Assembly (NCBI GenBank): GCA_041650055.1
Contig: JBAZLV010000066.1
Span: forward strand, 1-7,804
Direction of reading: 5' to 3'
DNA from: JBAZLV01 sp041650055
GTDB taxonomy: Bacteria > Nitrospirota > UBA9217
DNA: 7,804 bases
In this document: piece by piece, positions 1-6,438 of the stretch
How the letters are laid out: each line of letters opens with the position of its first letter
Position numbering within the stretch: position 1 is the first letter of the stretch
Made by a program: the position numbers and the translations under genes
The notes under the pieces: model-generated
Told to the model about the DNA's origin: nothing
Seen by the model: only the letters and a program-made list of their open reading frames with translations
Databases searched by the model: none

Positions 1-21
1 GGTCACGGATACAAGCAGGTA

Positions 22-435
22 TCACCAGATATTATAGGCTGTCCCATCCACCGCAAGAAGCTTACTTGCGCTGTGCACATCGAATACAGCGCCGACTTCA
101 CTTCCTTCCGGAGCAACCGTGATCCAGTCACTTCCACCGGTAATCGGATCCCTGGGAATCCCCCGAAGATAGCTTCTGGTTTTCTCTTGAGTATTTACCA
201 GATCATTGAGTGAGTTAGGGTACACACCATTATCAGCATAATACTGATCAATGGCATCGCGAATAACAAATAAATTTTCTTTTAAAACAGCTTCCCGTGC
301 CCGGGTAATGGACTGCTTCAGGTTCGGCTGCGCAATACTGATCAGGATCCCCATGATACAGATCACAATCATGAGCTCAATAAGCGTGAATCCCTTTGCG
401 GTTTTAACATCAGTTTGAAGAAGTTTTTTTCTCAT
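22..435 (-). CDS. gspG: GspG-like type II secretion pseudopilin (second copy)
   Basis: A 137-residue class III signal-peptide protein that would be cut by prepilin peptidase and assembled into a pseudopilus spanning the periplasm. The leader is about 15 residues with several Lys, ending KG, then FTLIELMIVICIMG: cleavage after Gly, Phe at +1, Glu at +5, and a hydrophobic helix of about 20 residues. The soluble part has the GspG-like pattern YPNSLNDL, then YLRGIPRDP, then VFDVHSAS and DGTAYNIW at the C-terminus. I chose the ATG at 435 because the frame stays open to 588 but that longer form would put 51 extra residues before a normal leader and overlap the upstream gene by 137 bp. The chosen start lies 16 bp after the upstream stop, with a weak GTGAG ribosome site. 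It appears to be a tandem duplicate of the preceding gene. Major versus minor pseudopilin cannot be decided here. Confidence 0.88.
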   Translation of the reverse strand: MRKKLLQTDVKTAKGFTLIELMIVICIMGILISIAQPNLKQSITRAREAVLKENLFVIRDAIDQYYADNGVYPNSLNDLVNTQEKTRSYLRGIPRDPITGGSDWITVAPEGSEVGAVFDVHSASKLLAVDGTAYNIW

Positions 436-451
436 GGGTGGCTCACGTTCT

Positions 452-937
452 TTACCAGGTCGAATATTTTGACCCGTCAAGAGCGATTGCATCGCTTTTT
501 GAATACACATCAAAAACATTTCCCCCGCCCCATTGGGTGGAATCGGGAAGATCCGTGTAGGAGCGCAGTCCCCAGTTTGATTTGCCAAATTGATCCGGAG
601 GCATCATGGGGTCTTGAGGAATTCTTCTCAGATATTTTTTGGTTTTATCAACCGCCCTGGCCAATTTCAAGGGTTGAGTCAACTGCTCAAGTGATTCCGG
701 GTAGAAATCCTGATCGGACTTGCAATAATCAACCGATAGTTTTCTCTCAAAACAATCCCGTTTAAATGCATCAATGGTATTTCGCAGCATCCTGAGATTA
801 GAGCGCAGTTCGATTTCTTTCACCCGTTTTACGGTCATACGCGAGAGCGGCATTGCCGCTCCGGCCAGAATGGATATGATGGCAATGACCACCAGGAGCT
901 CAACCAGGGTCATGCCGCGATGATGAAAAGATCTCAT
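452..937 (-). CDS. gspG: GspG-like type II secretion pseudopilin (first copy)
   Basis: A 161-residue prepilin-like protein. The leader MRSFHHRG is eight residues, followed by MTLVELLVVIAIISILAG: Gly at -1, Met at +1, Glu at +5, then the hydrophobic assembly helix. The C-terminal half carries YPESLEQL, YLRRIPQDPM, NWGLRSY, then GGGNVFDVYSKS and ALDGSKYSTW, the pattern that marks the GspG family. Two Cys (in DCFERKLSVDYC) sit in an insertion before YPESL that the second copy lacks; they could form a disulfide in the periplasm. It starts 21 bp after the secretin stop with only a weak GAG ribosome site, so it probably depends on read-through from the secretin gene. Expected role: pseudopilus subunit that drives substrates through the secretin. 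Whether it is secreted-substrate machinery or a true pilus fibre is not decidable from sequence. Confidence 0.9.
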   Translation of the reverse strand: MRSFHHRGMTLVELLVVIAIISILAGAAMPLSRMTVKRVKEIELRSNLRMLRNTIDAFKRDCFERKLSVDYCKSDQDFYPESLEQLTQPLKLARAVDKTKKYLRRIPQDPMMPPDQFGKSNWGLRSYTDLPDSTQWGGGNVFDVYSKSDAIALDGSKYSTW

Positions 938-958
938 ACGTCTCGTCTACATCCGTTC

Positions 959-3511
959 TTATTTAACGTTTACCGTAGCTCCCTTGAAGTCAGACTTCAT
1001 TTGTTTCCGCTTTGAATCGGTAAATTTCATGCTCTTGGCGCTTATTTCACTGGTCCCGGCTGACTTTGCCTGAAACACAAAAGTTCCAATGCTTCCGGTT
1101 CCATTGATGCCTTTAATATCACCGATCCGCGTCATATAAAGATCCAAAGTCCCTGTTCTGCCGTTGTTAGAATACAGGAACGAGGTTTGCTGACCGTCAT
1201 TCTTCAATAGAGTTCCTTCACCTGAAGTTTTAAATTCCATGATTTTCGGATTATAAGCAAGCGTAAGAATCACCCCATAGAGGTCCTGCATTTCATGAGC
1301 AATAATCTCAAATCGTGCTTCCTGCCCCACAGAAACATCATACACTGCCGGCTTTATCTCAATCGTTCCCGCAGGCAGAGCAGGATAGGAAGCCGGTTTT
1401 TTCTTCTCTACCGTTGGAGTCGGTGCTGATATTGGTTCTGGTTTTTGGGGAACCGATTTAAGTCCTCCGGTTGTGGTTGGAGCCGATTTAGGTTTAGACG
1501 ACAGATTCTGACTGCTTTCCATAACCGGCGGTTCTTCAGGCTGATCTCCTGGCAGTGGAGCAGCCTTTGGTTTTGTGGATTCAGGAGTTGCGGTTGGCAC
1601 AGTGACAACGCCGGCTGCTGTAGGTGCAGTCGGTGCTGGCGGCTGTTTTGCCATGGAATCGAGCACCGCGGTTTTATCGACAACCTTTGCAGCAGGTTTT
1701 GAACTTTTGGTATCACTTGAGATAAAAAGCGGTTTGGTATCATAGGCTTCTTCGGTTCCTGACCAGAATATCTGCGAGTCCTTGTCCGGCAATTCCATAT
1801 TCCTGACTATATTCGGCGTAATGGACATCAGGATATCGGTTTTGATCGTTTGGTTGTCGGTGGAGGAGAAGAATTTCCCCAATACCGGGATTTCTCCCAA
1901 AAGCGGAATCTTAATCTTGTTTTTTCTATCTTCATCCTTGATCAGACCACCAATAATTACCGCTTCTCCGTCCCTCAGGTTGATAAGCGTTTCCGTATTC
2001 CGGGTACCAAATGTGTATTGTTTCTGCCCATTCCCAAAATCCAGGGGTTGTCCAAGGGTGCTGATCTCCATGTTCAGTTTCATGGTTACGGTATTATTGA
2101 GATGGATTGTCGGCTCTATCGTAAGTTTGATACCAACATCCTTATATTCAAATGTAGAGGTAACCGCACCCGTTGATACGGTACCACCAATGGCCGTGAC
2201 GGTTGCCGTCTGTATCGGGATCTTGTCGCCGATATGGAATTTCGCCTGTTTGTTGTTTAAAACACGCACCCGTGGATTTGCAAGTGTCTGCGCGTCGGAA
2301 TCCTGTTTGACCAGATTCACTACCACGCTCGGAAGTGTGACAAAGATATTTTTCCCAGGATATCTTATCAATTTACTAAGCTCGGTTAGGGAAAAGCCGG
2401 CAGTGCCTGATAGGTTTTCTGCGTCCCTAAGAGTAGCAGAGGAAGATAGCCCGGGCGTAAAGTTCCACCCATATTGCAGAGTATTGGTCCGTGAAAGTTC
2501 GAGTATCTCAACGTCGAGAATAACTTCGGCTTCCTTTAAATCGTTTGCAGCAATCACCTTCTCAACAAGCTTCATTTTATCGGGCGTATCCCGTACCGTA
2601 AGGGAATTCGTAACTTCATTGACATATACCTTTTTCACATCAAGCATGGTCCGAAGCAGGTTCACGATTTCCTTCGACCGTGCGTTATTGATGTAAAAAG
2701 TCCTTACCTGAAGATCCTGATACTGATCGATCTTCATCTTGTTTTTTGGAATAACAATGATCGTATCGGCGCTTATCTTCTTCATAAAGAGTTTGTTCGT
2801 GGAAAGCAGAAAATTAAGCGCATACTGAAACGAAACATCCTTCACAAAAACCGTGATCGGATGTGCCTTGACCTCTTCGTCAAAAATAATATTTATTCCT
2901 GAAAGCTTTGAGAGAAAATCAAAAACATCCTTAATGTTCGTATTCTTGAAATTCAACGTGATTGGTTTTTCTGATGCAAGGGTCAATGTCTCTTCTGATT
3001 CGGACTCTGAAACTTGTTTCTTTAATCTCTTCAGCGCAGCATCATACTTGACTTGCTCCGGATCGAGATTCACTGCCTGATTCAGCTCGCTTATTGATTC
3101 GCCGATTTTCCCTATTTCTTCCAGCTTCAGCGCTGCCTTATAATGCTCTTCGGCCTGTTTCATATCGAGCACGGATTTCAGTGCACTCTGAATTGCTGCA
3201 TTGGAGGGGTTCAAATACAGCGCCTGCTGAAGCTCGACAACCGCCGGGTCAAGTTTCCGTTCCTTTAAAAAACCTCTTGCCTGTTTATAGTGATGGTTTG
3301 CAGCTGTTTCCTGGGCACGAAGCAGTGATGACCGGTATTGAATGTCATCTGGTTTTGATTTATTCGCTTCCCGGAATTCTTTTACGGCAAGGTCCCATTC
3401 GCCCTGTTTTGCATAACGCTCTCCCCGTTGAAACGCGCGGGAAGCCGTACAGCTTACCAGTACCATCAGCATGAATCCGATTATTAAAATCCTGGGCAAT
3501 CTATTCATCAT
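959..3511 (-). CDS. gspD: Outer-membrane secretin lipoprotein with TPR repeats and C-terminal cohesin-like domain (GspD/PilQ-type)
   Basis: An 850-residue secretin forming the gated outer-membrane channel. Domains from the chosen start: lipoprotein signal peptide with lipobox LVSC (Cys 21); TPR-like helical repeats at about 26-160; acidic Ser/Glu linker; N0/STN domain about 183-256 (ITLNFKNTNIKDVFDFL); one secretin_N domain about 268-330; secretin barrel to about 570, with NPRVRV, VIIGGL, IPLLGEIPVLGKFF and the closing ITPNIV; Pro/Ala/Thr-rich linker about 600-712; and a cohesin-like beta-sandwich about 714-850, ending at the stop. A single N1-type repeat resembles PilQ more than GspD, but no AMIN domain is seen and pseudopilin genes follow, so I call it a hybrid-system secretin. 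The frame is open to a TTG at 3553, but the ATG at 3511 has a strong GAGGGGGGA ribosome site and gives a compact signal peptide; the ATG at 3508 is equally possible. Function is well supported; the ligand of the cohesin-like domain is unknown. Confidence 0.93.
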   Translation of the reverse strand: MMNRLPRILIIGFMLMVLVSCTASRAFQRGERYAKQGEWDLAVKEFREANKSKPDDIQYRSSLLRAQETAANHHYKQARGFLKERKLDPAVVELQQALYLNPSNAAIQSALKSVLDMKQAEEHYKAALKLEEIGKIGESISELNQAVNLDPEQVKYDAALKRLKKQVSESESEETLTLASEKPITLNFKNTNIKDVFDFLSKLSGINIIFDEEVKAHPITVFVKDVSFQYALNFLLSTNKLFMKKISADTIIVIPKNKMKIDQYQDLQVRTFYINNARSKEIVNLLRTMLDVKKVYVNEVTNSLTVRDTPDKMKLVEKVIAANDLKEAEVILDVEILELSRTNTLQYGWNFTPGLSSSATLRDAENLSGTAGFSLTELSKLIRYPGKNIFVTLPSVVVNLVKQDSDAQTLANPRVRVLNNKQAKFHIGDKIPIQTATVTAIGGTVSTGAVTSTFEYKDVGIKLTIEPTIHLNNTVTMKLNMEISTLGQPLDFGNGQKQYTFGTRNTETLINLRDGEAVIIGGLIKDEDRKNKIKIPLLGEIPVLGKFFSSTDNQTIKTDILMSITPNIVRNMELPDKDSQIFWSGTEEAYDTKPLFISSDTKSSKPAAKVVDKTAVLDSMAKQPPAPTAPTAAGVVTVPTATPESTKPKAAPLPGDQPEEPPVMESSQNLSSKPKSAPTTTGGLKSVPQKPEPISAPTPTVEKKKPASYPALPAGTIEIKPAVYDVSVGQEARFEIIAHEMQDLYGVILTLAYNPKIMEFKTSGEGTLLKNDGQQTSFLYSNNGRTGTLDLYMTRIGDIKGINGTGSIGTFVFQAKSAGTSEISAKSMKFTDSKRKQMKSDFKGATVNVK

Positions 3512-3520
3512 TCCCCCCTC
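3512..3520 (-). promoter_or_regulatory. Ribosome binding site of the secretin gene
   Basis: On the minus strand this reads GAGGGGGGA directly before ATGATG. It is the most purine-rich ribosome site in the operon. It places initiation at the ATG at 3511 or 3508 rather than the upstream TTG at 3553, and removes 14 residues that would otherwise precede the lipoprotein signal peptide. Confidence 0.7.
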
Positions 3521-3611
3521 GCCCGACACCTCATGTTTCGTACCGAAGTGCAAGGTTCTTCCTAAAATGCATGCAAGGGCTCATGTCCGCATTGCACGAA
3601 TCCCTCTCAAA

Positions 3612-4265
3612 CTAATTTCCATGCTGATAGGGACGATGCGACTGGCGCTGATCACTTCCTCCCCCGGCTCCCGCCAGTTCAATACGCACTTCAACCTGGG
3701 TAACCGGATCGAAGAGAATCACATGATCAGTCCCTGCATTTTTTACCGTATAGTTCTTAATCTTGTGTCCTGCTTTTATCATAAAATTCTCGCCGTCTTT
3801 GGACAAAAACAGCGTTTTTTCCTTGTCCGTAAGAAATCCAAGAAAAAGAATCTTCTTCATATCCGCCTGTGCAGCGGCACGTGCCTGCTCTGCCGCAATC
3901 CGCGCCTGCTCAGCAGCGATTCGCGCTTGTTCCGCCGCAATTTCCTCCGGCGTCTTTTCAGGAGGAGGTGGCGGTGTTATGACAACAACCTTTGGTTTTG
4001 GCACGGGGTTTTCCATTCTGAAAATATCACGGGTCGTCCCCGGATATTTTTCCTCACGGCGTTGAAAAAAAACGCTCAGAGGATCCGCAGTCGGCCCTCG
4101 CGACACCCCTGGCCGGACCGGCGATTTTGCCACCGCTCCCTGGGTATACGTAAGCGGCGCTGTCTTGGGCTCTTCATTTGTAAACCATCGGTACAAAATC
4201 AGAAGCACAAGGACGACAAACAAGACGATAAGAATTTTTTTTTGTTGTTCCTGGCTCAAGGACAT
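3612..4265 (-). CDS. pilP: PilP/GspC-like inner-membrane connector to the secretin
   Basis: A 217-residue bitopic protein. Residues 1-10 are cytoplasmic, about 11-27 form a single membrane helix (ILIVLFVVLVLLILY), then comes a flexible periplasmic stretch. This includes RDIFRMENP at about 79-87, a pentaproline run, and three seven-residue repeats AAEQARI/A at about 110-130. The C-terminal 65-residue beta-rich domain (LGFLTDKEKTLFLS, then ENFMIKAGHKIKNYTV, then HVILFDPVTQVEVRIEL) fits the PilP / GspC homology-region fold, which contacts the secretin N0 domain. Canonical PilP is a lipoprotein; this one is helix-anchored as in GspC, so the name is a family-level call supported mainly by position between pilO and the secretin. 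The ATG at 4265 has an AAGAGA ribosome site. It is separated from pilO by a 92-bp repeat-filled gap and from the secretin by 100 bp. Confidence 0.75.
   Translation of the reverse strand: MSLSQEQQKKILIVLFVVLVLLILYRWFTNEEPKTAPLTYTQGAVAKSPVRPGVSRGPTADPLSVFFQRREEKYPGTTRDIFRMENPVPKPKVVVITPPPPPEKTPEEIAAEQARIAAEQARIAAEQARAAAQADMKKILFLGFLTDKEKTLFLSKDGENFMIKAGHKIKNYTVKNAGTDHVILFDPVTQVEVRIELAGAGGGSDQRQSHRPYQHGN
3880..3942 (-). repeat. Three tandem 21-bp in-frame repeats in the pilP-like gene
   Basis: Three adjacent 21-bp units (3880-3900, 3901-3921, 3922-3942) each encode AAEQARI or AAEQARA, read on the minus strand. The units differ at several synonymous positions, so the peptide is conserved better than the DNA. 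The peptide should be helical, forming a charged Ala-rich rod between the proline run and the C-terminal domain. Copy number could vary between strains by slippage. Confidence 0.85.
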
Positions 4266-4297
4266 TGTTGAATCTCTTTAAGACTGAAAACAGTATT

Positions 4298-4354
4298 GTT
4301 TGTTATTTGTAATTTGATTTCCTTTGAAATTTGAACTTTGTTATTTGAAATTTC
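4298..4354. repeat. Intergenic 7-nt-periodic TTTG repeat tract
   Basis: The pilO-pilP gap is a degenerate heptamer array. Reading the plus strand, TTG triplets start at 4300, 4307 and 4314, then after a three-base slip at 4324, 4331, 4338 and 4345, with TTC at 4352. The consensus is roughly ATTTGAA. The tract starts just downstream of the pilO stop and ends before the pilP ribosome site. It has no coding potential on either strand. Similar AT-rich heptad spacers are familiar to me from genomes of several environmental phyla, but I cannot confirm a family assignment. Confidence 0.8.
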
Positions 4355-4357
4355 TAA

Positions 4358-4915
4358 TTATTGTCCCTTCACATACGTTATCAGTTTCATATCCATTTTT
4401 CCACGGCCATGATCAGAATCCAGTTTCAGTTCCTGGATACCAACAAATCGACTGGATGTTTCAATATCAAAAATAAACCGTTTGAGATCCGGATATCTTC
4501 CGGCAACAGGAAATGAAAGGCTGAGCATTGCAACCTCACCATTCAACCGTTTTGGAATATCGTACTTGATCGCTGCTACAGAAAGATGAAACCGCCGCGC
4601 TGATTGGACAATATCCTTGATGACGAGCGGCATGTCTTTCTGCGAAGGGATTCCGGAAACGATTCCGCCAAGCGCTTTTTTTTGTTTTTGAAAGAGGACC
4701 GCTTCAGCATGCTTTTTTCGTAATTCTGTATAACGTGTTTCCTGCATTGCACGCTGGGTTATTGATGGCGAAAGCACAACCGCATATACAATAAAATTTA
4801 CGAGCACAAGCCCTGCAAACAGCAGGCTCATCCGCAGAAGACGCGGGTCAATTTCTCTGAGCCATGTCGACAGGTACGGCGGCATGCGCAGCTGCTTGAT
4901 AAACTGCAACCACAT
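4358..4915 (-). CDS. pilO: PilO-like (GspM-like) inner-membrane assembly protein
   Basis: A 185-residue bitopic protein: short cytoplasmic head, membrane helix at about 29-48 (LLFAGLVLVNFIVYAVVL), a coiled-coil stretch about 52-82, then a ferredoxin-like periplasmic domain with IPSQKDMPLVIKDI and LSFPVAGRYPDLKRFI, both typical of the PilO family. PilO pairs with PilN to form the alignment subcomplex linking the cytoplasmic motor to the PilP-secretin complex. The frame opens at a TTG at 4939, but the first ATG is at 4915, preceded by AAGGGAG about 11 bp upstream; a third option is the ATG at 4885. With the 4915 start the gene overlaps the end of pilN by 68 bp in another reading frame, so translation is probably coupled. 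Family call is firm; start is moderately sure. Confidence 0.87.
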   Translation of the reverse strand: MWLQFIKQLRMPPYLSTWLREIDPRLLRMSLLFAGLVLVNFIVYAVVLSPSITQRAMQETRYTELRKKHAEAVLFQKQKKALGGIVSGIPSQKDMPLVIKDIVQSARRFHLSVAAIKYDIPKRLNGEVAMLSLSFPVAGRYPDLKRFIFDIETSSRFVGIQELKLDSDHGRGKMDMKLITYVKGQ

Positions 4916-5402
4916 TGAATGTAATGCTCCCTTTTTCAAGAGATTGATGCTTCAAATAAACGTCCTTAAAGGACGGAGATTTTTCCATTTTTACCATCAA
5001 ATTCCTGAGCGATTCCGGAGACCGCGCAATACCTTCAAGCACAAGTCCGTGATCGCGCGGATTAAAGCCAATCTTTTTGAATGCAAGACCCGTAGGAGTA
5101 ACTGATTCGATACTGGTTAAAAGATGCGTCCAGGAAAATTTTCGGGCATCGATCAGGCCGGACATGGCGCTCAAATCTTTCGTGAGTCGTTCACGTTCAG
5201 CCAATGTTGATGCAACAGCCGCATAGGATGCTTCAACCTTCTTCATTTTCTCCTGCATGCTTCCAAGATCATGCCGGACAACTACGGTTTTGAGAAAAAT
5301 CCCTCCTGCAGCAAGAAGAAGGATCACGCTTCCAATCCCAAGCGCTTGCGTGAGAAGGGTAATGAACCGGTAATTTCTTGTGGCAAAATTAATCGAAATC
5401 AT
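4848..5402 (-). CDS. pilN: PilN-like inner-membrane assembly protein
   Basis: A 184-residue protein with the PilN layout. The short cytoplasmic N-terminus MISINFATRNYR corresponds to the conserved Ile-Asn-Leu peptide that binds the groove of PilM. A membrane helix follows at about 14-40, then a coiled coil at about 45-82, and a ferredoxin-like periplasmic domain starting at FSWTHLLTSIESVTP (about 89-103), with LVLEGIARSPESLRNLM and a final beta strand ITFNVVAVYQ. The ATG overlaps the pilM stop as ATGA, a standard coupling arrangement that fixes the start despite only a weak upstream GGA. The last roughly 20 codons are shared out of frame with pilO. Together PilM and PilN correspond to the cytoplasmic and membrane halves of GspL in type II systems. 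Confidence 0.9.
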   Translation of the reverse strand: MISINFATRNYRFITLLTQALGIGSVILLLAAGGIFLKTVVVRHDLGSMQEKMKKVEASYAAVASTLAERERLTKDLSAMSGLIDARKFSWTHLLTSIESVTPTGLAFKKIGFNPRDHGLVLEGIARSPESLRNLMVKMEKSPSFKDVYLKHQSLEKGSITFNVVAVYQAAAHAAVPVDMAQRN

Positions 5403-6319
5403 AGTGCATATCCAGCGCCAAGAGCTGAAGCCAGATTCGGTCTCGGCATATCACCGGAAGAAAGAACAACAGAAGGATGCAGCACTTCAATAGTCAGCGA
5501 TGTCGTGTTCTTGAATTCCTCTGTTAACCGGGATGCAATTGCTGAATCTCCGGCAAGGTAAAGACGATTGATCGGAGATTCCTGTGAACCATTGGCATGA
5601 GTATAAAAATGAAGCGAATCATCTATTTCCCGGGTAAGTTTCGCAAGAATATCAGCCTCGGGTCCTCGTCGTATTTCCTTGCGCCGATAGAACCTTGCGC
5701 CGTCAGGCCCTGCTACCAGTGTTGTGAATGAATCTTCGTATACCTGGGCAATAGCCGCAATGGGGGCTGTTTTAAATAAATAAGGAAAATAAAAACTCAG
5801 GGCATGCAAGGATGATATTCCGACGGCCCAGGGTTCCAGTCCTGCTTTAAGAAGAGCCGTTTCATACTGAAATACTACCGCTTTCTTGGCAATGCATGCA
5901 AGAATAGAATTTTTTTTCTCAGGATGTTTAAGTTTTTGATATTTGAGAATAGTGTCAGAAGCATCAAAAGCACTCTTCTCGAGCCGCCAGCGGATAAGCC
6001 GTTCCCGATCCCCTGCTTTCGCAGGAAACTCATCAAAATCAATAATTTGAATACAAAAGAGGCTGTCAGGCAGACTTAATGCAACCCGACAGCCTGCTGA
6101 ATTATTGGGGATGTTTTTTTTCAGAATGTCGGAAAAGCTGTCGAGATCCTGAATGTTCGATGAAGCATATTCTTGCATGACAATTCCGGATGGCAGATTC
6201 ACTGTCTTTGCGAATTCCACTGATGAGACGCCTCCTTGTTCCCGGATCTCAACCAGGTGAACTTCAGAATTTGTTATATGCATACCAACTATTGGTTTTT
6301 TCCTAAAAAATCGTATCAT
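5399..6319 (-). CDS. pilM: PilM-like actin-fold cytoplasmic assembly protein
   Basis: A 306-residue soluble protein with the actin/FtsA-like layout of PilM. The opening strand VGMHITNSEVHLVEI lies at 11-25; RLIRWRLEKSAFDASD at about 108-122 matches a characteristic PilM segment; the second subdomain begins near AIAQVYEDSFTTLVAGPDG (190-208); LYLAGDSAIASRL (about 253-265) is the usual late glycine loop; and the protein ends ALGAGYAL. It probably sits on the inner face of the membrane bound to PilN. The three loops that normally hold ATP look degraded: His in place of the phosphate-1 Asp, Gln in the second, and GD for GG in the third, so it may be a non-nucleotide-binding, GspL-like version. 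It is the first gene of the operon and has no visible ribosome site; a promoter lies directly before its ATG. Confidence 0.87.
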   Translation of the reverse strand: MIRFFRKKPIVGMHITNSEVHLVEIREQGGVSSVEFAKTVNLPSGIVMQEYASSNIQDLDSFSDILKKNIPNNSAGCRVALSLPDSLFCIQIIDFDEFPAKAGDRERLIRWRLEKSAFDASDTILKYQKLKHPEKKNSILACIAKKAVVFQYETALLKAGLEPWAVGISSLHALSFYFPYLFKTAPIAAIAQVYEDSFTTLVAGPDGARFYRRKEIRRGPEADILAKLTREIDDSLHFYTHANGSQESPINRLYLAGDSAIASRLTEEFKNTTSLTIEVLHPSVVLSSGDMPRPNLASALGAGYAL

Positions 6320-6325
6320 CGTGAC

Positions 6326-6354
6326 ATATTAACAAGCTGTCCAGGGAAAGTCAA
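6326..6354 (-). promoter_or_regulatory. Sigma70-like promoter of the pilM operon
   Basis: On the minus strand: -35 TTGACT (6349-6354; five of six consensus bases), a 17-bp spacer, and -10 TAATAT (6326-6331; four of six), with a TG one base before the -10, the extended -10 pattern. Six bases, GTCACG, separate the -10 from the pilM ATG, so the expected start point is the A of the ATG. No other pair as good was seen between the terminator and pilM. Confidence 0.6.
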
Positions 6355-6398
6355 ACAGTAACAGCTTTATTTATTAACAGCCATATCAGCGTGCAATT

Positions 6399-6431
6399 AA
6401 ACTTTGGACTATGAGTATAAACTCTAAACTA
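6399..6431. repeat. AACT heptad repeat tract, promoter-proximal
   Basis: On the plus strand, units AAACTTT, GGACTAT, GAGTATA, AAACTCT and AAACT follow one another at exact 7-nt spacing (starting 6399, 6406, 6413, 6420, 6427). It lies between the terminator U-tract and the pilM promoter. It is non-coding and resembles the tract inside the terminator loop. Confidence 0.6.
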
Positions 6432-6438
6432 CAGGAGA

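Noticed and set aside
1..21. Start of a further gene after the last pseudopilin
   Set aside because: Only 21 bases remain and no start with a ribosome site can be supported.
436..588. Longer N-terminus for the second pseudopilin
   Set aside because: It would add 51 residues before a normal prepilin leader and overlap the first pseudopilin by 137 bp; the ATG at 435 fits the family.
1408..1743. 111-codon minus-strand frame rich in Gln, Leu and Arg
   Set aside because: It is the out-of-frame reading of the secretin's proline-rich linker, with no ribosome site.
1782..2696. 304-codon open frame on the plus strand
   Set aside because: It lies entirely opposite the secretin gene, which has clear domain structure; its translation shows no family motif and is a frame shadow.
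3512..3553. TTG start for the secretin
   Set aside because: The strong GAGGGGGGA ribosome site and compact lipoprotein signal favour the ATG at 3511.
3471..4271. 266-codon open frame on the plus strand
   Set aside because: It is antisense to the pilP-like gene and the secretin start, Arg/Lys-rich and without motif; antisense to real genes.
4298..4354. CRISPR array
   Set aside because: Units are 7 nt and contiguous with no spacers, so this is not a CRISPR.
4916..4939. TTG start for pilO
   Set aside because: The ATG at 4915 has AAGGGAG upstream and avoids a rare start codon, though the longer form cannot be excluded.
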